Part shown: piece by piece, positions 37,206-46,272 of the stretch
How positions within the stretch are numbered: position 1 is the first letter of the stretch
Layout of the letters: each line of letters starts with the position of its first letter
Assembly (NCBI GenBank): GCA_029860345.1
Contig: JAOUBJ010000006.1
Span: 62,001 to 126,000, forward strand
Direction of reading: 5' to 3'
DNA: 64,000 nt
DNA from: Candidatus Zixiibacteriota bacterium
Lineage (GTDB): Bacteria > Zixibacteria > MSB-5A5 > GN15 > FEB-12
Position numbers and translations under genes: made by a program
Notes under the pieces: generated by a model
The model's input: the letters and a program-made list of their open reading frames with translations, nothing else
The model's database searches: none
Told to the model about the DNA's origin: nothing

Positions 37206-39503
37206 TTACTGACGCACCTTTCCCTTCAGCAACTCGGCCAGCACCTGGTCGAAAGCTCCCGATCGGAATGGTTTGTTCATGATCGCTTGGCAACCGAATC
37301 TCTCCGGTTCGTGGACCATCAGCAGATCGGAATTCCCGGCCAGGATAATAATCAAGTCAGGGTCTATCCGATGCAGTTGCGTGACCGCAGATTCGTCGGT
37401 TTCGTCGGCCACCACTTTTTCATCGATCACCACGACATCCACCGGTTGGTCGGACAACATTATGCTGCCTACTCTATCCAGGGCGGCCCGGGCCGTTTTG
37501 ACCAGGAGCGGCTCATAATTCAGATATCGCAGGATGGCCGCAGCCTCATGCCGGATGTCTTCGTCCGGATCGACGACCATTATCAGACCGCCACGGGAAG
37601 CCCCCTCATCCCGGGCAGGTCTCTCCAATTCGTTTGCGGTCAAAGCGAGCGGCAGGAGAATGGTGAAAGTGGTTCCATGCCCGAGGCGCGAGTCTACCGT
37701 TATGCGACCTCGACACTCGGCGACGATACTGCGCACCGAAGCCAGGCCCACTCCGCGGCCGTTCACTTTGGTGGTGAAATATGGTTCAAAGATGCGCTCA
37801 AGCCGGCTATCGGGAATGCCCAATCCGGTATCGGCGATGGTAAGACGCAAATAGGCGCCGTCCGGTGTCACACCACTGATAGTCTCTCGTGCCATATCCA
37901 CCGAACAGGAGACAGACAGACGACCACCGTCGGGCATGGCGTCAACGGCGTTGGCCAAAAGGTTGTTCAGGATACGGTACACTTGGCATTCTTCTATTGC
38001 CACAGGGGGTAAGTTGTCCGGCACCGATAGCGACAGTGAAACCGCCGATCCCATTAAGACTTGTCGCGTTACTTCGCCGATTACCGAGGCGACATCGTCG
38101 GTCCGATGGTGACTGGTTGGACTGTCGACCTGGTTGTGAAGTTTTCGAACGATCTGTTCCGCCCGCTCGATGGCCACCTCCGCCTGTTCCAGCAGAACCA
38201 GGGTATCCGGTCGGCCTGCCTGGTCCTCTTTGGCCAGAGAGATATTCCCCGATATGGCGTAGAGTACATTGTTAAAATCATGAGCAATTTCGGCCACGAC
38301 AGCAGCCGGCGAGTCCTTTTGAGCGGAGGCGGACACCTCGTCTCCGGTTGCCTGAGCGGTGCTGACATCCAGAACCAAAGCGAGACTGCCGCAGTATTGA
38401 CCACTGGCGAAGCGGGGTGACACCGACAGCATGATTCGTTTCTGACGACCCAGGACGGTAGTGATATCGAGTTCATACCGTGAACTCTCACCCTGCCGTC
38501 GTCGCTCGTTTTCCTGCTCCACGGTGACCCTCTGCCGACCCGGAATGAAATCGAGAAGACTTCGGTGGACCAGCTCGGCGGGCGTATCGAAATCAAAGAC
38601 CTCGGCCAAGGCGGGATTACAAAACTGCACGATCTCGTTTTTGTCGACTAAAGCGACCCCTTCGTTCAGAGAGTTGACGAGGTCCCGATAGCGCTGCTCC
38701 GATTCTTGAAAAGCTGCCTCGGCTTTTATACGGTCGGTGATGTCCTCGGCTACACCCAACAGTAGCTCGGGTCTTCCCCGTTGATCCACAATCGGCACCC
38801 TCCTGGTCCGCATAATCCGGTCGCCGACCGGGGTGGCAATTGTCTCCTGGTCCCTCGATATCGGAACTGATTGTTCCAGTGCCTGCCGATCCAATTCGGC
38901 AAACGGTTGCGACTCAAGTGTACTTCCCGACGGTTCACCCGGGTTGTCCGACGATTGCAGGTTGATCAATTGTAGCCCGGCGCGGCTGGCCAAAACGATT
39001 CGCTCACTTTGGGCATCCCTGACATATAGAACATTCGACACGTTGTCGGTGATTGCCTTGACCAGTCTTTCCAGCCGCCAGCACTTGTCAGCGGCCTGGC
39101 GGTGCTGCCTGGCTAATTGCCATTTGCACAGGATGCGGTTGACGATGCGCGGCATGGCCGCCAGGGCATGGTTGGCCCGAGATATCGGTTCTACGGTGAC
39201 CGGCGGCAAGTCCGATGATGACTGAAGAGCCTTCTCATCCTCAGCCAGCAGAAGTAACGGGAACGGTCCCAACTCTCCTTCGCCGCTCACCAAATCAAGG
39301 CCCCGGCCGTCGGAAAGGTCACTGTCGGCTATTACGGCGTCGGGCACGATGGTGGCCAGAAACCGCCGGGCATCGCTCAGGCTACGAGCCACCGACAACG
39401 TGGTTCCGCTGCCATGGCCCTCAAAAGCACGTTGCACCGATTCGATGCAAGACTGCGATCCGCTGACCAAGAGGATATCTACCTGCATTTCGTCCAATCC
39501 CAT
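37206..39503 (-). CDS. Hybrid sensor histidine kinase with receiver domains at both ends
   Basis: 765 residues from ATG 39503 (an ATG at 39488 is equally possible; the open frame runs on to 39617 without ribosome site). Order: receiver-like domain (VDILLVSGSQ, DAVIADSDLSDGRGLDL); a PAS domain ending GVAEDITDRIKA; a second PAS (LVNSLNEGVALVDKNEIVQFCNPAL); kinase core with H-box EIAHDFNNVLYAISGNI, N-box NNLLANAVDAMPDGG, G-boxes DTGLGIPD and GRGVGLAS; and a C-terminal receiver (VVVIDEKV, IMNKPF). It is likely a phosphorelay sensor. Its receiver output has no DNA-binding domain, and the two neighbouring LuxR proteins lack receivers. Confidence 0.88.
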   Translation of the reverse strand: MGLDEMQVDILLVSGSQSCIESVQRAFEGHGSGTTLSVARSLSDARRFLATIVPDAVIADSDLSDGRGLDLVSGEGELGPFPLLLLAEDEKALQSSSDLPPVTVEPISRANHALAAMPRIVNRILCKWQLARQHRQAADKCWRLERLVKAITDNVSNVLYVRDAQSERIVLASRAGLQLINLQSSDNPGEPSGSTLESQPFAELDRQALEQSVPISRDQETIATPVGDRIMRTRRVPIVDQRGRPELLLGVAEDITDRIKAEAAFQESEQRYRDLVNSLNEGVALVDKNEIVQFCNPALAEVFDFDTPAELVHRSLLDFIPGRQRVTVEQENERRRQGESSRYELDITTVLGRQKRIMLSVSPRFASGQYCGSLALVLDVSTAQATGDEVSASAQKDSPAAVVAEIAHDFNNVLYAISGNISLAKEDQAGRPDTLVLLEQAEVAIERAEQIVRKLHNQVDSPTSHHRTDDVASVIGEVTRQVLMGSAVSLSLSVPDNLPPVAIEECQVYRILNNLLANAVDAMPDGGRLSVSCSVDMARETISGVTPDGAYLRLTIADTGLGIPDSRLERIFEPYFTTKVNGRGVGLASVRSIVAECRGRITVDSRLGHGTTFTILLPLALTANELERPARDEGASRGGLIMVVDPDEDIRHEAAAILRYLNYEPLLVKTARAALDRVGSIMLSDQPVDVVVIDEKVVADETDESAVTQLHRIDPDLIIILAGNSDLLMVHEPERFGCQAIMNKPFRSGAFDQVLAELLKGKVRQ

Positions 39504-39999
39504 CTCCAAACTACCCGGTCGTCGGTTTTCGAGGCACCCAACTCCTGCACAATCTCGTTGGCGCCCTGCAAGGGTCCTGTTGTCGGCGTCGCAGTTCGGA
39601 CCCTGCGCGTTACACACAAAAAGTCGACTTTGAAGAGTACTAAATCAACGCTGGTTTACTGGGTAGAAACTGGGTATACCCGATGGGTAAGGGTATATTT
39701 GCCAATCCCACAGCTCGTCATCGAGAGATCACGCGGCCACAAGCGGCTTCTAACGCTCCTGGTCGCGGCGATCGCGATCACTTGTGGGCGGGCGGACGGC
39801 CTCGGTTTGCCCCTTTGGAAACATGTCCACCCACTCGAATCCGTTCACCCTTCGATTTCGCTCACCCTTCGACTCCGCTCAGGGCGAGGTTGTGGTGACC
39901 ACGTTGAGGTCATAAGCCTCGGAGCGCATGAGACCCCTCCAGGGTGCTTTATCACCTCGCGTGACGGCTCACGGGGGACCTGTTTAATCCTTCCGGCAG
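39504..39999. promoter_or_regulatory. Intergenic region with TACCC direct repeats and a palindrome
   Basis: No gene is present. At 39660-39695 the minus strand has repeated TACCCA units: TACCCAGT twice at 11-base period, plus GGGTATACCC (39672-39681), a perfect palindrome, and two more TACCC units. They lie about 160 bases upstream of the hybrid kinase start, a fitting place for an operator. 39863-39886 is a CTTCGACTCCGCTC hairpin of the dispersed family, with a partial copy just before it. Confidence 0.45.
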
Positions 40000-42900
40000 C
40001 TACCTGGATCGAAGGTAACTGGCCAGATTGACCTTTTTGTGCTTTATCTGGAGTTTCTTTCGGACAGCGGCACGGTGCTTTTCCACCGTCTGCAGGGTAA
40101 CGCTTAGATCATCGGCGATCTCTTTGGATGAGAGTCCCTGTCGGATACGATCACAAATATCCCGCTCACGCGGGGTCAGCTTGTCGTAGTTCTTGGCAAA
40201 TACATCCAAATCGCTGCCGGCCAAAGATAAGATCGTATCTTCCAGCAATTCGAGATCGGTCTCTGAGATCGAACCACTACTATCGCGCAACTTCTGCACA
40301 AACGGAGTCAGAGCATGCTCGACGTTGCTTGAGAGCTCGTGCTTGAAGTCGAACTTTTCCTGCTCGACATGGTTGAGGACTTCCTGTAAGGCCATGTGTT
40401 TGGCCGTCAAGGCCTGATGTTCGGATTCGAGTTTGGTGGCTGCTTCACGCAACTCTTCCTCGGCTCGCTTGCGTTCGGAAAGATCGCGAATGGCTGTGAC
40501 TCGAACCATCCGGCCCTCCAGAGGTATTGTTCTGCCGCGAACTTCAACCGGAATCACGGAACCGTCTTTCTTCATAGCCAGATGCTCGTATGCACCTTCG
40601 TGGCGGGCGGCGATGTGTTTTCTGACCAGGCTGCGCGACTCGGGTGCAACCATGTCTTCTACCCGCATGCCCCGCAGTTCGTCCAACGAGCAACCCAACA
40701 TTCCCGCCATCTGTCGATTGGCATCAAGGACTACGCCTCTTTCCGACATCACAATCCCTTCATGAGACGCCTCAGCCAGCCGCCGGTACCTCTCCTGGCT
40801 CTCGCGCAAGGCCCCTTCGGCCCGCTTTCGCATAATGGCATTAGCCATCACCTCACCTATGAGCCGGATTTGCCGCGGTAAATCGTTGGGCCAGGATCGT
40901 TCTTTCTCCAGTGTACTGAGAGAGAGAGTCCCGATGAGAACACCACTACCTTCCAAGGCCACCGAAATGTTGGACTTTACACCGTACTTTTTAAGAGCCG
41001 CTTTGTCGGCGTTCGCCTCCCCGGGCAAATCGTCCAGCCGTTCTATCACGATCGGATCACCGGACGTGAGTTGTTGTGCCATCCAGGGGAAATCGCCTGA
41101 TACCGCTTCGTATCTCTGATCGAAATCGGGCTTGGTGAAGCGGTACTCGGCCCGGTGGTCTGAACCGTCCTGCGCCGGAAGCCACATGCTGCATCGATCG
41201 GCACCCGCATACTGAATGATGTGTGGCAGCCACTTGGTGACCGTAGCGTCGATTTCAGTGGGGTCCGTTTTCACGAGGTCGGCAGATAACTCGGCCAGTA
41301 AGCTCTCGAGCCGAAGACGCGCCGCCAGCGCCTCCTCGTCCCTTTTACGCTCGGTGATATCGGTCATGGCGCCGATCATTCGGATCGGTTGTCCCTTGTC
41401 GTTGACCACAAGTTTGGCGATGCTGCTCACCCATTTCACCGAGCCGTCGGGCCAAATGATCCGGTATTCGGTATTGTATGGAGCCTTCTTACCCAGGGTC
41501 TCCCTGACCTCAGTCTGTGCGCGCTCCCGGTCGTCCGGGTGGACCGAAACAAGCCAGTCCTCCTCGGAGAGCATGCGTTCCTGAGGTTTCAAACCGAATA
41601 GCCCGAAGTATCGTTCGTTGCAGACGGCCAGGTCATTCTCTATGTCCCAGTCGAACATACCCATTCCGGCGGCACCATGGGCCAACTCCAGTCTCTGTTC
41701 ACTCAGGCTGAGCGCCTCTACGGTCTGTTTGCGCTCGGTTATATCACGCGAAACATTGGCAAGATAGACCAGAGCCCCGGTTGATGGGTCTTTGACTACA
41801 AACGTCATCGCATGTACATCCGTAATCTCATTTGTCTTGATATTGCGATACTGTAATTCACCCTCCCACGTCTTGCCCATCAGCAAGGCTGCCACTACCT
41901 CGTTTTTGACCATCTCTTTCAAGTGGTCCGGGATGACCTCCATGATGTTGGTGGACTCGACTTCCTCAGGCTCTATCCCCAGCATACTTCCCCCGGCCTG
42001 ATTCAGGAAGATCATCTGTCCATCAGGCGTAGCCAAATTGACAAGCTCACTACTGTGCTTTACCACCTCGGCCAGCTTTTGTACTTCCTCCTCAACTTGC
42101 TTGCGCTCGGTGATGTCCCGACCAATCGAAATGACATACTTCGGGTTGCCGTGCTCGTCACTCATCATCGAGGCCCGGTACTCGGTCGGAATACGTCGTC
42201 CGTCCTTGGTGATAAGCGACATCTCTACCGTGGCATGTCCTTCGCTGGCCACCTTCCCCAGTGCCACCGCCGCCCCTGCCAGTTCTTCTTTGCTGTACCA
42301 GTCATCCGGCGCTTTCATCGTGAGTATTTCATCATCGCTGTAACCCGAAACCTCGGAGAACGCCTTGTTCCAACGAATCGGCTTGCCGGTCTCGGGTTCG
42401 AAGACGAAGAATGTGTCCATCTGAGCGTCAATGGCGGTCCGTGTGAACTCTTCAGCGATCTTGAGCTTTTGAGTGGCCTGTGTCTGTTCGGTGATATCAC
42501 GAGCATAGATGGCCAGGGCCTTGACCCTGCCCTCGTCGTTGAAGACCGGGTAGATGTTATTGTCGTAAGTTCTTCCAGCTCGCTCATCCTGGAAGCGAAC
42601 GCTCTGACCGGTGCGAACAACCTCATCACCTTTGGCTTTTCTTGAGGTAACGACCTCATCCGGGAGATAGGCCCACAATCCCAGACCGATCATCTCTTTG
42701 ACACTCTTCCCCAGCCTCTTGGCTCCGATCTCGTTGATGGCCAGTATACTGCCCTCCAAGTCAACCAGAATCGCAGTTTCGGTAGGGGCGTTGAGCAGGG
42801 CTCGAAGGGTCTCCTCGTTTTCTCGAAGCGTCTCTTCCGCCTTTTTACGCTCGGTAATGTTCTCAAAGGCCACACCCAGCATAGTTTCCGACATACGGAA

Positions 42901-45009
42901 GACGGTGATCTTGAAAGCACCTTCCAACCTCTCGTCTCGGTAGTAGGTATCCTCGGTCTCATAAGTTTGCCCGGTTTTCATCACTGACAGGAAGGAGTCG
43001 GAAATCCCGCGTTCCTTGGCTTCCGGCCAAATCTCATTGAACTCTTTGCCGATCCACTCATTCACTTTTATGCCGGTCTGTTGTTCGGCGGCTGGATTGC
43101 CATCGAGTAGAATCAACCGATCGGGCGGTTCGTACATGTAAGTGAAAAGCCCGCTGGAGATCGATTCGACAATACCCGCTTTGGTGCGCAGAGAGTCCTC
43201 AAGTTCTTCCCCTGCCCGCTTCTGCTCGGTAATATCTCTAACGGTTGCCACCAGGCAGGCTTCGCCGTTGAGCTCTATGACTCCCGCCGACAACAAGCAA
43301 TCACGTAACTCTCCCGCCGGGTTTGCAAACGGAATCTCCATATCTGTCACATATCCACTCTTCTCCAACGCTTCTTTCATCCGTTCCCGGTCTTTGGGAT
43401 CGACCCACATGGCCATGTCGGTGGACAACTTACCGACCACGTCTTCTCGCTTATATCCGGTAAGGCGCTCAAAGCCCTCGTTGACGTCAAGGTAGCAGCC
43501 GTCGGACAGACGGCTAATAGTGATGGAATCGGGCGAGGAGCGAAAAGCCTGTTTGAACTTCTCCTCGGATTGACGGATGGACTCTTCCATCTGCAACCGC
43601 TCAGTAACATCTCGCACGATGGCCAACAAGAGGTCTCGACCCTCAATTGTGAAAACATTCAGCGATACTTCGGCGTCGAAAGTGACGCCATCCGGCTTGA
43701 TATGTTGCCAGTAAAACAGTTGCGGCTCTCCGCCGTAGGCCGCTTCGAGGAGTTTCCGTGCTTTCCGCTCCGAGGGCTGCCCGTCCGGCTGCATCGGCGG
43801 AGAGAAATCCATCGGTGAGTGACCGACGATCTCATCCAACTTGTCGCATCCGAACATTGTCAGTGTTCGTTCATTACATTGGACAAACTTCAGACCGTCC
43901 ATCGTAACAATGGCGTCGTCGGCCGACTCGAACAAGACGCGGTACTTCTCTTCGCTGCTCACCAGAGCCTCGTGCGCCTGGATACCATCGGTAACGTCCG
44001 GAAACACCACCACCCCGGCCACGACTTCACCATGAGCATCTCGGACCGGTGCGGCATTGGCCAGCACCCAGCGATCATGGCCGTCGTCACGCCGGATACG
44101 CATGACCACATTTTGCGATGTCTCACTCTTCAAGACAGCCCGAGAGAGCGGCAACTCTTCCGGCTCAAACATCGTGCCGTCTTCGCGAAAGGTCTGCCAG
44201 TGCGAAGGATGTGCTTCGACCGGAATCTCCGTTAAGAGTTGGTCGGATTGGCCCCTAATACTCAAAGCGGCGGAGTTTGCCAGGCGAATGCGTACATCGG
44301 GAGCATCGGCAATGAGGATACCGGCCGGACTCTGTTCGATGGCGGCCAGCAAAAGTGATTTGGTCTCAGCCAACTCTGTTTCGGTTTCAAGGCGAACCAG
44401 AAGGTTGGCGAACATCTGCGCAGCAACATGGAGCCACTGTACCAGTTCCTCCGGCCACTGTCGTTCGGAACGCACGGATGCCAAAACCGCCGCACCGATT
44501 ATCGAGCCCCGGGCCTTCAGCGGAATCATCAGTCCACCCCGATTGCCATGTTCCTCAAAAAACGCGACATCGGTCGAAGCCTCGGGGGGCAACTCTTCAA
44601 GCCGCTCCGCGCGCACGATGCGACCAGCCAGGATCTCTCGAACCGCCCAGGGTGTTTGGTCGTAATCAATGACCGACCTTGGCGGCAAAATACCGGGACG
44701 CTCCCATGATTGAGTGGACCGAAAACAACGATCCTGTGAATAGTGCCTGAAAAGCGTGACCCTGTCAGTATCGATCAAGTCCCCGATGCGGCCGAGCCAG
44801 TCTGCTATACCTGCATCTACCTGGTCGATTGTTAGTTCCAAGAGCGCAGTCCCCATTTCCGCCAGGAAATGCTCCATGCGCAGACGCTGGTTGACATCGC
44901 GATGTTTTTGTTCGCTGACCGAGGCCTCGTGGTCAAGCTCCTCTACCCGCCGCTCCAGTTGGAGAACTCTTTCGACTAATTGCTGGCCAGCGGGTTCATC
45001 TTGGTTCAT
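40000..45009 (-). CDS. Giant multi-PAS/GAF sensor with LuxR-type DNA-binding domain
   Basis: 1669 residues. Order: coiled coil (about 10-40); GAF1 (about 45-210); eight PAS domains, each closed by a D-I/V-T-E/D linker (DVTDGIQ, DVTERLQ, DITEQKR, NITERKK, DITEQTQ, DITERKQ twice, DITERKR); GAF2 (about 1245-1415); a ninth PAS ending DLSERKRA; a coil ALQEVLNHVEQEKFDFKHEL; and the helix-turn-helix KLTPRERDICDRIRQGLSSKEIADDLSVTLQTVEKHRAAVRKKLQ. There is no kinase, cyclase or receiver domain. No signal peptide or membrane segment is visible, so it acts in the cytoplasm, integrating many signals into one DNA-binding output. Codon use and reading frame are uniform, so it is not a misassembly of separate genes. 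Confidence 0.93.
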   Translation of the reverse strand: MNQDEPAGQQLVERVLQLERRVEELDHEASVSEQKHRDVNQRLRMEHFLAEMGTALLELTIDQVDAGIADWLGRIGDLIDTDRVTLFRHYSQDRCFRSTQSWERPGILPPRSVIDYDQTPWAVREILAGRIVRAERLEELPPEASTDVAFFEEHGNRGGLMIPLKARGSIIGAAVLASVRSERQWPEELVQWLHVAAQMFANLLVRLETETELAETKSLLLAAIEQSPAGILIADAPDVRIRLANSAALSIRGQSDQLLTEIPVEAHPSHWQTFREDGTMFEPEELPLSRAVLKSETSQNVVMRIRRDDGHDRWVLANAAPVRDAHGEVVAGVVVFPDVTDGIQAHEALVSSEEKYRVLFESADDAIVTMDGLKFVQCNERTLTMFGCDKLDEIVGHSPMDFSPPMQPDGQPSERKARKLLEAAYGGEPQLFYWQHIKPDGVTFDAEVSLNVFTIEGRDLLLAIVRDVTERLQMEESIRQSEEKFKQAFRSSPDSITISRLSDGCYLDVNEGFERLTGYKREDVVGKLSTDMAMWVDPKDRERMKEALEKSGYVTDMEIPFANPAGELRDCLLSAGVIELNGEACLVATVRDITEQKRAGEELEDSLRTKAGIVESISSGLFTYMYEPPDRLILLDGNPAAEQQTGIKVNEWIGKEFNEIWPEAKERGISDSFLSVMKTGQTYETEDTYYRDERLEGAFKITVFRMSETMLGVAFENITERKKAEETLRENEETLRALLNAPTETAILVDLEGSILAINEIGAKRLGKSVKEMIGLGLWAYLPDEVVTSRKAKGDEVVRTGQSVRFQDERAGRTYDNNIYPVFNDEGRVKALAIYARDITEQTQATQKLKIAEEFTRTAIDAQMDTFFVFEPETGKPIRWNKAFSEVSGYSDDEILTMKAPDDWYSKEELAGAAVALGKVASEGHATVEMSLITKDGRRIPTEYRASMMSDEHGNPKYVISIGRDITERKQVEEEVQKLAEVVKHSSELVNLATPDGQMIFLNQAGGSMLGIEPEEVESTNIMEVIPDHLKEMVKNEVVAALLMGKTWEGELQYRNIKTNEITDVHAMTFVVKDPSTGALVYLANVSRDITERKQTVEALSLSEQRLELAHGAAGMGMFDWDIENDLAVCNERYFGLFGLKPQERMLSEEDWLVSVHPDDRERAQTEVRETLGKKAPYNTEYRIIWPDGSVKWVSSIAKLVVNDKGQPIRMIGAMTDITERKRDEEALAARLRLESLLAELSADLVKTDPTEIDATVTKWLPHIIQYAGADRCSMWLPAQDGSDHRAEYRFTKPDFDQRYEAVSGDFPWMAQQLTSGDPIVIERLDDLPGEANADKAALKKYGVKSNISVALEGSGVLIGTLSLSTLEKERSWPNDLPRQIRLIGEVMANAIMRKRAEGALRESQERYRRLAEASHEGIVMSERGVVLDANRQMAGMLGCSLDELRGMRVEDMVAPESRSLVRKHIAARHEGAYEHLAMKKDGSVIPVEVRGRTIPLEGRMVRVTAIRDLSERKRAEEELREAATKLESEHQALTAKHMALQEVLNHVEQEKFDFKHELSSNVEHALTPFVQKLRDSSGSISETDLELLEDTILSLAGSDLDVFAKNYDKLTPRERDICDRIRQGLSSKEIADDLSVTLQTVEKHRAAVRKKLQIKHKKVNLASYLRSR

Positions 45010-45133
45010 GACCGAGCCTCAGATTCTGCCGGTTCTTTGAGTGGAGCGACGACCCTCGGGTTGAACGAGAAGCTTCCGGATGCGGATACAGAATGTCGCG
45101 CTCGTTTGACACAACCATCTTATATAAGGTCTA

Positions 45134-45172
45134 GTTGAGTACCCAGTCAAGCCAAAAGCCGGGTATCTCAAC
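45134..45172. promoter_or_regulatory. Inverted repeat upstream of the giant PAS regulator
   Basis: GTTGAGTACCC (45134-45144) pairs with GGGTATCTCAAC (45161-45172), one bulged base, with a 16-base spacer. It lies about 125 bases upstream of the start at 45009. It includes the same TACCC/GGGTA core as the candidate operators at 35912 and 39660. Confidence 0.4.
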
Positions 45173-45254
45173 TGTGCAGCGCGTGCGCCACACAACGTTA
45201 ACGGCATTCACCAGGCAAAGGTTTGGGTTTTGGGCCCCCCTTTGTCCCACATAC

Positions 45255-45284
45255 AACAAACCCTTCAACCTGGTCGTTGAAGGG
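45255..45284 (-). terminator. Rho-independent terminator of tRNA-Gln
   Basis: On the minus strand the stem CCCTTCAAC/GTTGAAGGG (nine pairs, six-base loop) is followed by TTTGTTGT. It begins 19 bases after the 3' end of the tRNA. Confidence 0.75.
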
Positions 45285-45302
45285 GGGTCGAGTGATATAA
45301 AG

Positions 45303-45373
45303 CTGGGACACAGGGATTCGAACCCCGATTACACGGTCCAGAGCCGCGTGCCCTACCATTGGACGATGTCCCA
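45303..45373 (-). tRNA. tRNA-Gln (anticodon CTG)
   Basis: 71 nt without an encoded CCA. Acceptor arms TGGGACA/TGTCCCA with discriminator G pair perfectly. The D arm contains AATGGTA. The anticodon stem CGCGG/CCGTG encloses CTCTGGA, so the anticodon is CTG, reading CAG. The T arm is CGGGG/CCCTG with TTCGAAT. The 5' half (TGGGACATCGTCC) is typical of bacterial tRNA-Gln. Confidence 0.95.
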
Positions 45374-45611
45374 GTTCAATCTTTGTATCGGCAGCTTACA
45401 GGCTAACTGGATACCACCCGAAAGCTTCGGCCCGAATATACAAAGCTGGAAAAGTTTGTCAACAGCCAAAAGGCAGGAGAGCCGGCACCGACAGATGAGC
45501 AGGTCAGGACCCTCGTGGTCCCGACACAATTGGCGGGTTCGACCCAGGACGAACCCTACAAGATTCACCCTTCGACTCCGCTCAGCATGAACAGCCACCC
45601 GTTGCGCCCGG
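45374..45611. repeat. Short intergenic region with dispersed repeats
   Basis: 45566-45588 is a CTTCGACTCCGCTC hairpin. 45505-45535 has a GTCAGGACC/GGTCCCGAC pair and 45529-45560 a GGCGGGTTCGACCC segment resembling the repeats at 2482-2601. No gene is seen. Confidence 0.5.
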
Positions 45612-46268
45612 TCACCTGCGCTTCGAAAAGTAATGAACCACCAGCGCCTCCCCCTCAACTCCGATGGACGCTCGTTTGGCCGTGATCCGGTTGCGCAGAC
45701 TCTGGGTGTGGCCGCGTCTGACTCGTAAACGTTCGGCAGGATATTCGGTGCCGCGACAACTGAGTTTGATACTCGCCGACATCGGTAGCACCGAAAGACC
45801 ATCACCGACGCAATTGACAATTGATCGTTTGGTATCGTGCAGCCAGAGAATCTCATAATCGACATTGACGATTCTGACTCTAACGTCGCCTGACGATTTC
45901 AGTCTCTTGTTAAACAACCCAAGAAGCATCAGATTGCCGAGAAAGTGATCCACCTGGCCGATGGATGGATTGACGATATCTATCTGCCGCGCTTTTTGAG
46001 CCAGGCAATGCTCAAAGGCCAACTGCAAATCGCTCTTGTCTTTGTTGACCGGAAAACGGAGCAGTTCGGCTTTGTCCCTGAACTGCGTTGGAATCGACTT
46101 GACACTGTCCAGATCGCCGATGATCAGGCTCGGAGTCAGTCCACTAGCGGCAAAAAACCGACAGCCGCCATCCACGGCCACCAGTCGCGCCGCGCCGCAG
46201 AGTTTTCGGTAAAAACCGATCTGCTTTTTACGGTATAATCCCGGCAGGAATAAGACCCAGCGTTTCAT
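45612..46268 (-). CDS. Thiamine pyrophosphokinase (ThiN-like)
   Basis: 218 residues. It makes thiamine diphosphate from thiamine. Signature segments are RLVAVDGGCRFFAASGLTPSLIIGDLDSV, the FPVNKDKSDLQLAFEHCL stretch with the D-x-x-D metal-binding part, and NPSIGQVDHFLGNLMLL (usual GxxGGRxDH). The C-terminal domain has SIKLSCRGTEYPAERLRVRRG. The variable linker is basic. The ATG lies 4 bases after the glucokinase stop, so the two are co-transcribed. No thi genes or thi-box motif are visible. Confidence 0.88.
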   Translation of the reverse strand: MKRWVLFLPGLYRKKQIGFYRKLCGAARLVAVDGGCRFFAASGLTPSLIIGDLDSVKSIPTQFRDKAELLRFPVNKDKSDLQLAFEHCLAQKARQIDIVNPSIGQVDHFLGNLMLLGLFNKRLKSSGDVRVRIVNVDYEILWLHDTKRSIVNCVGDGLSVLPMSASIKLSCRGTEYPAERLRVRRGHTQSLRNRITAKRASIGVEGEALVVHYFSKRR

Positions 46269-46272
46269 GCTG

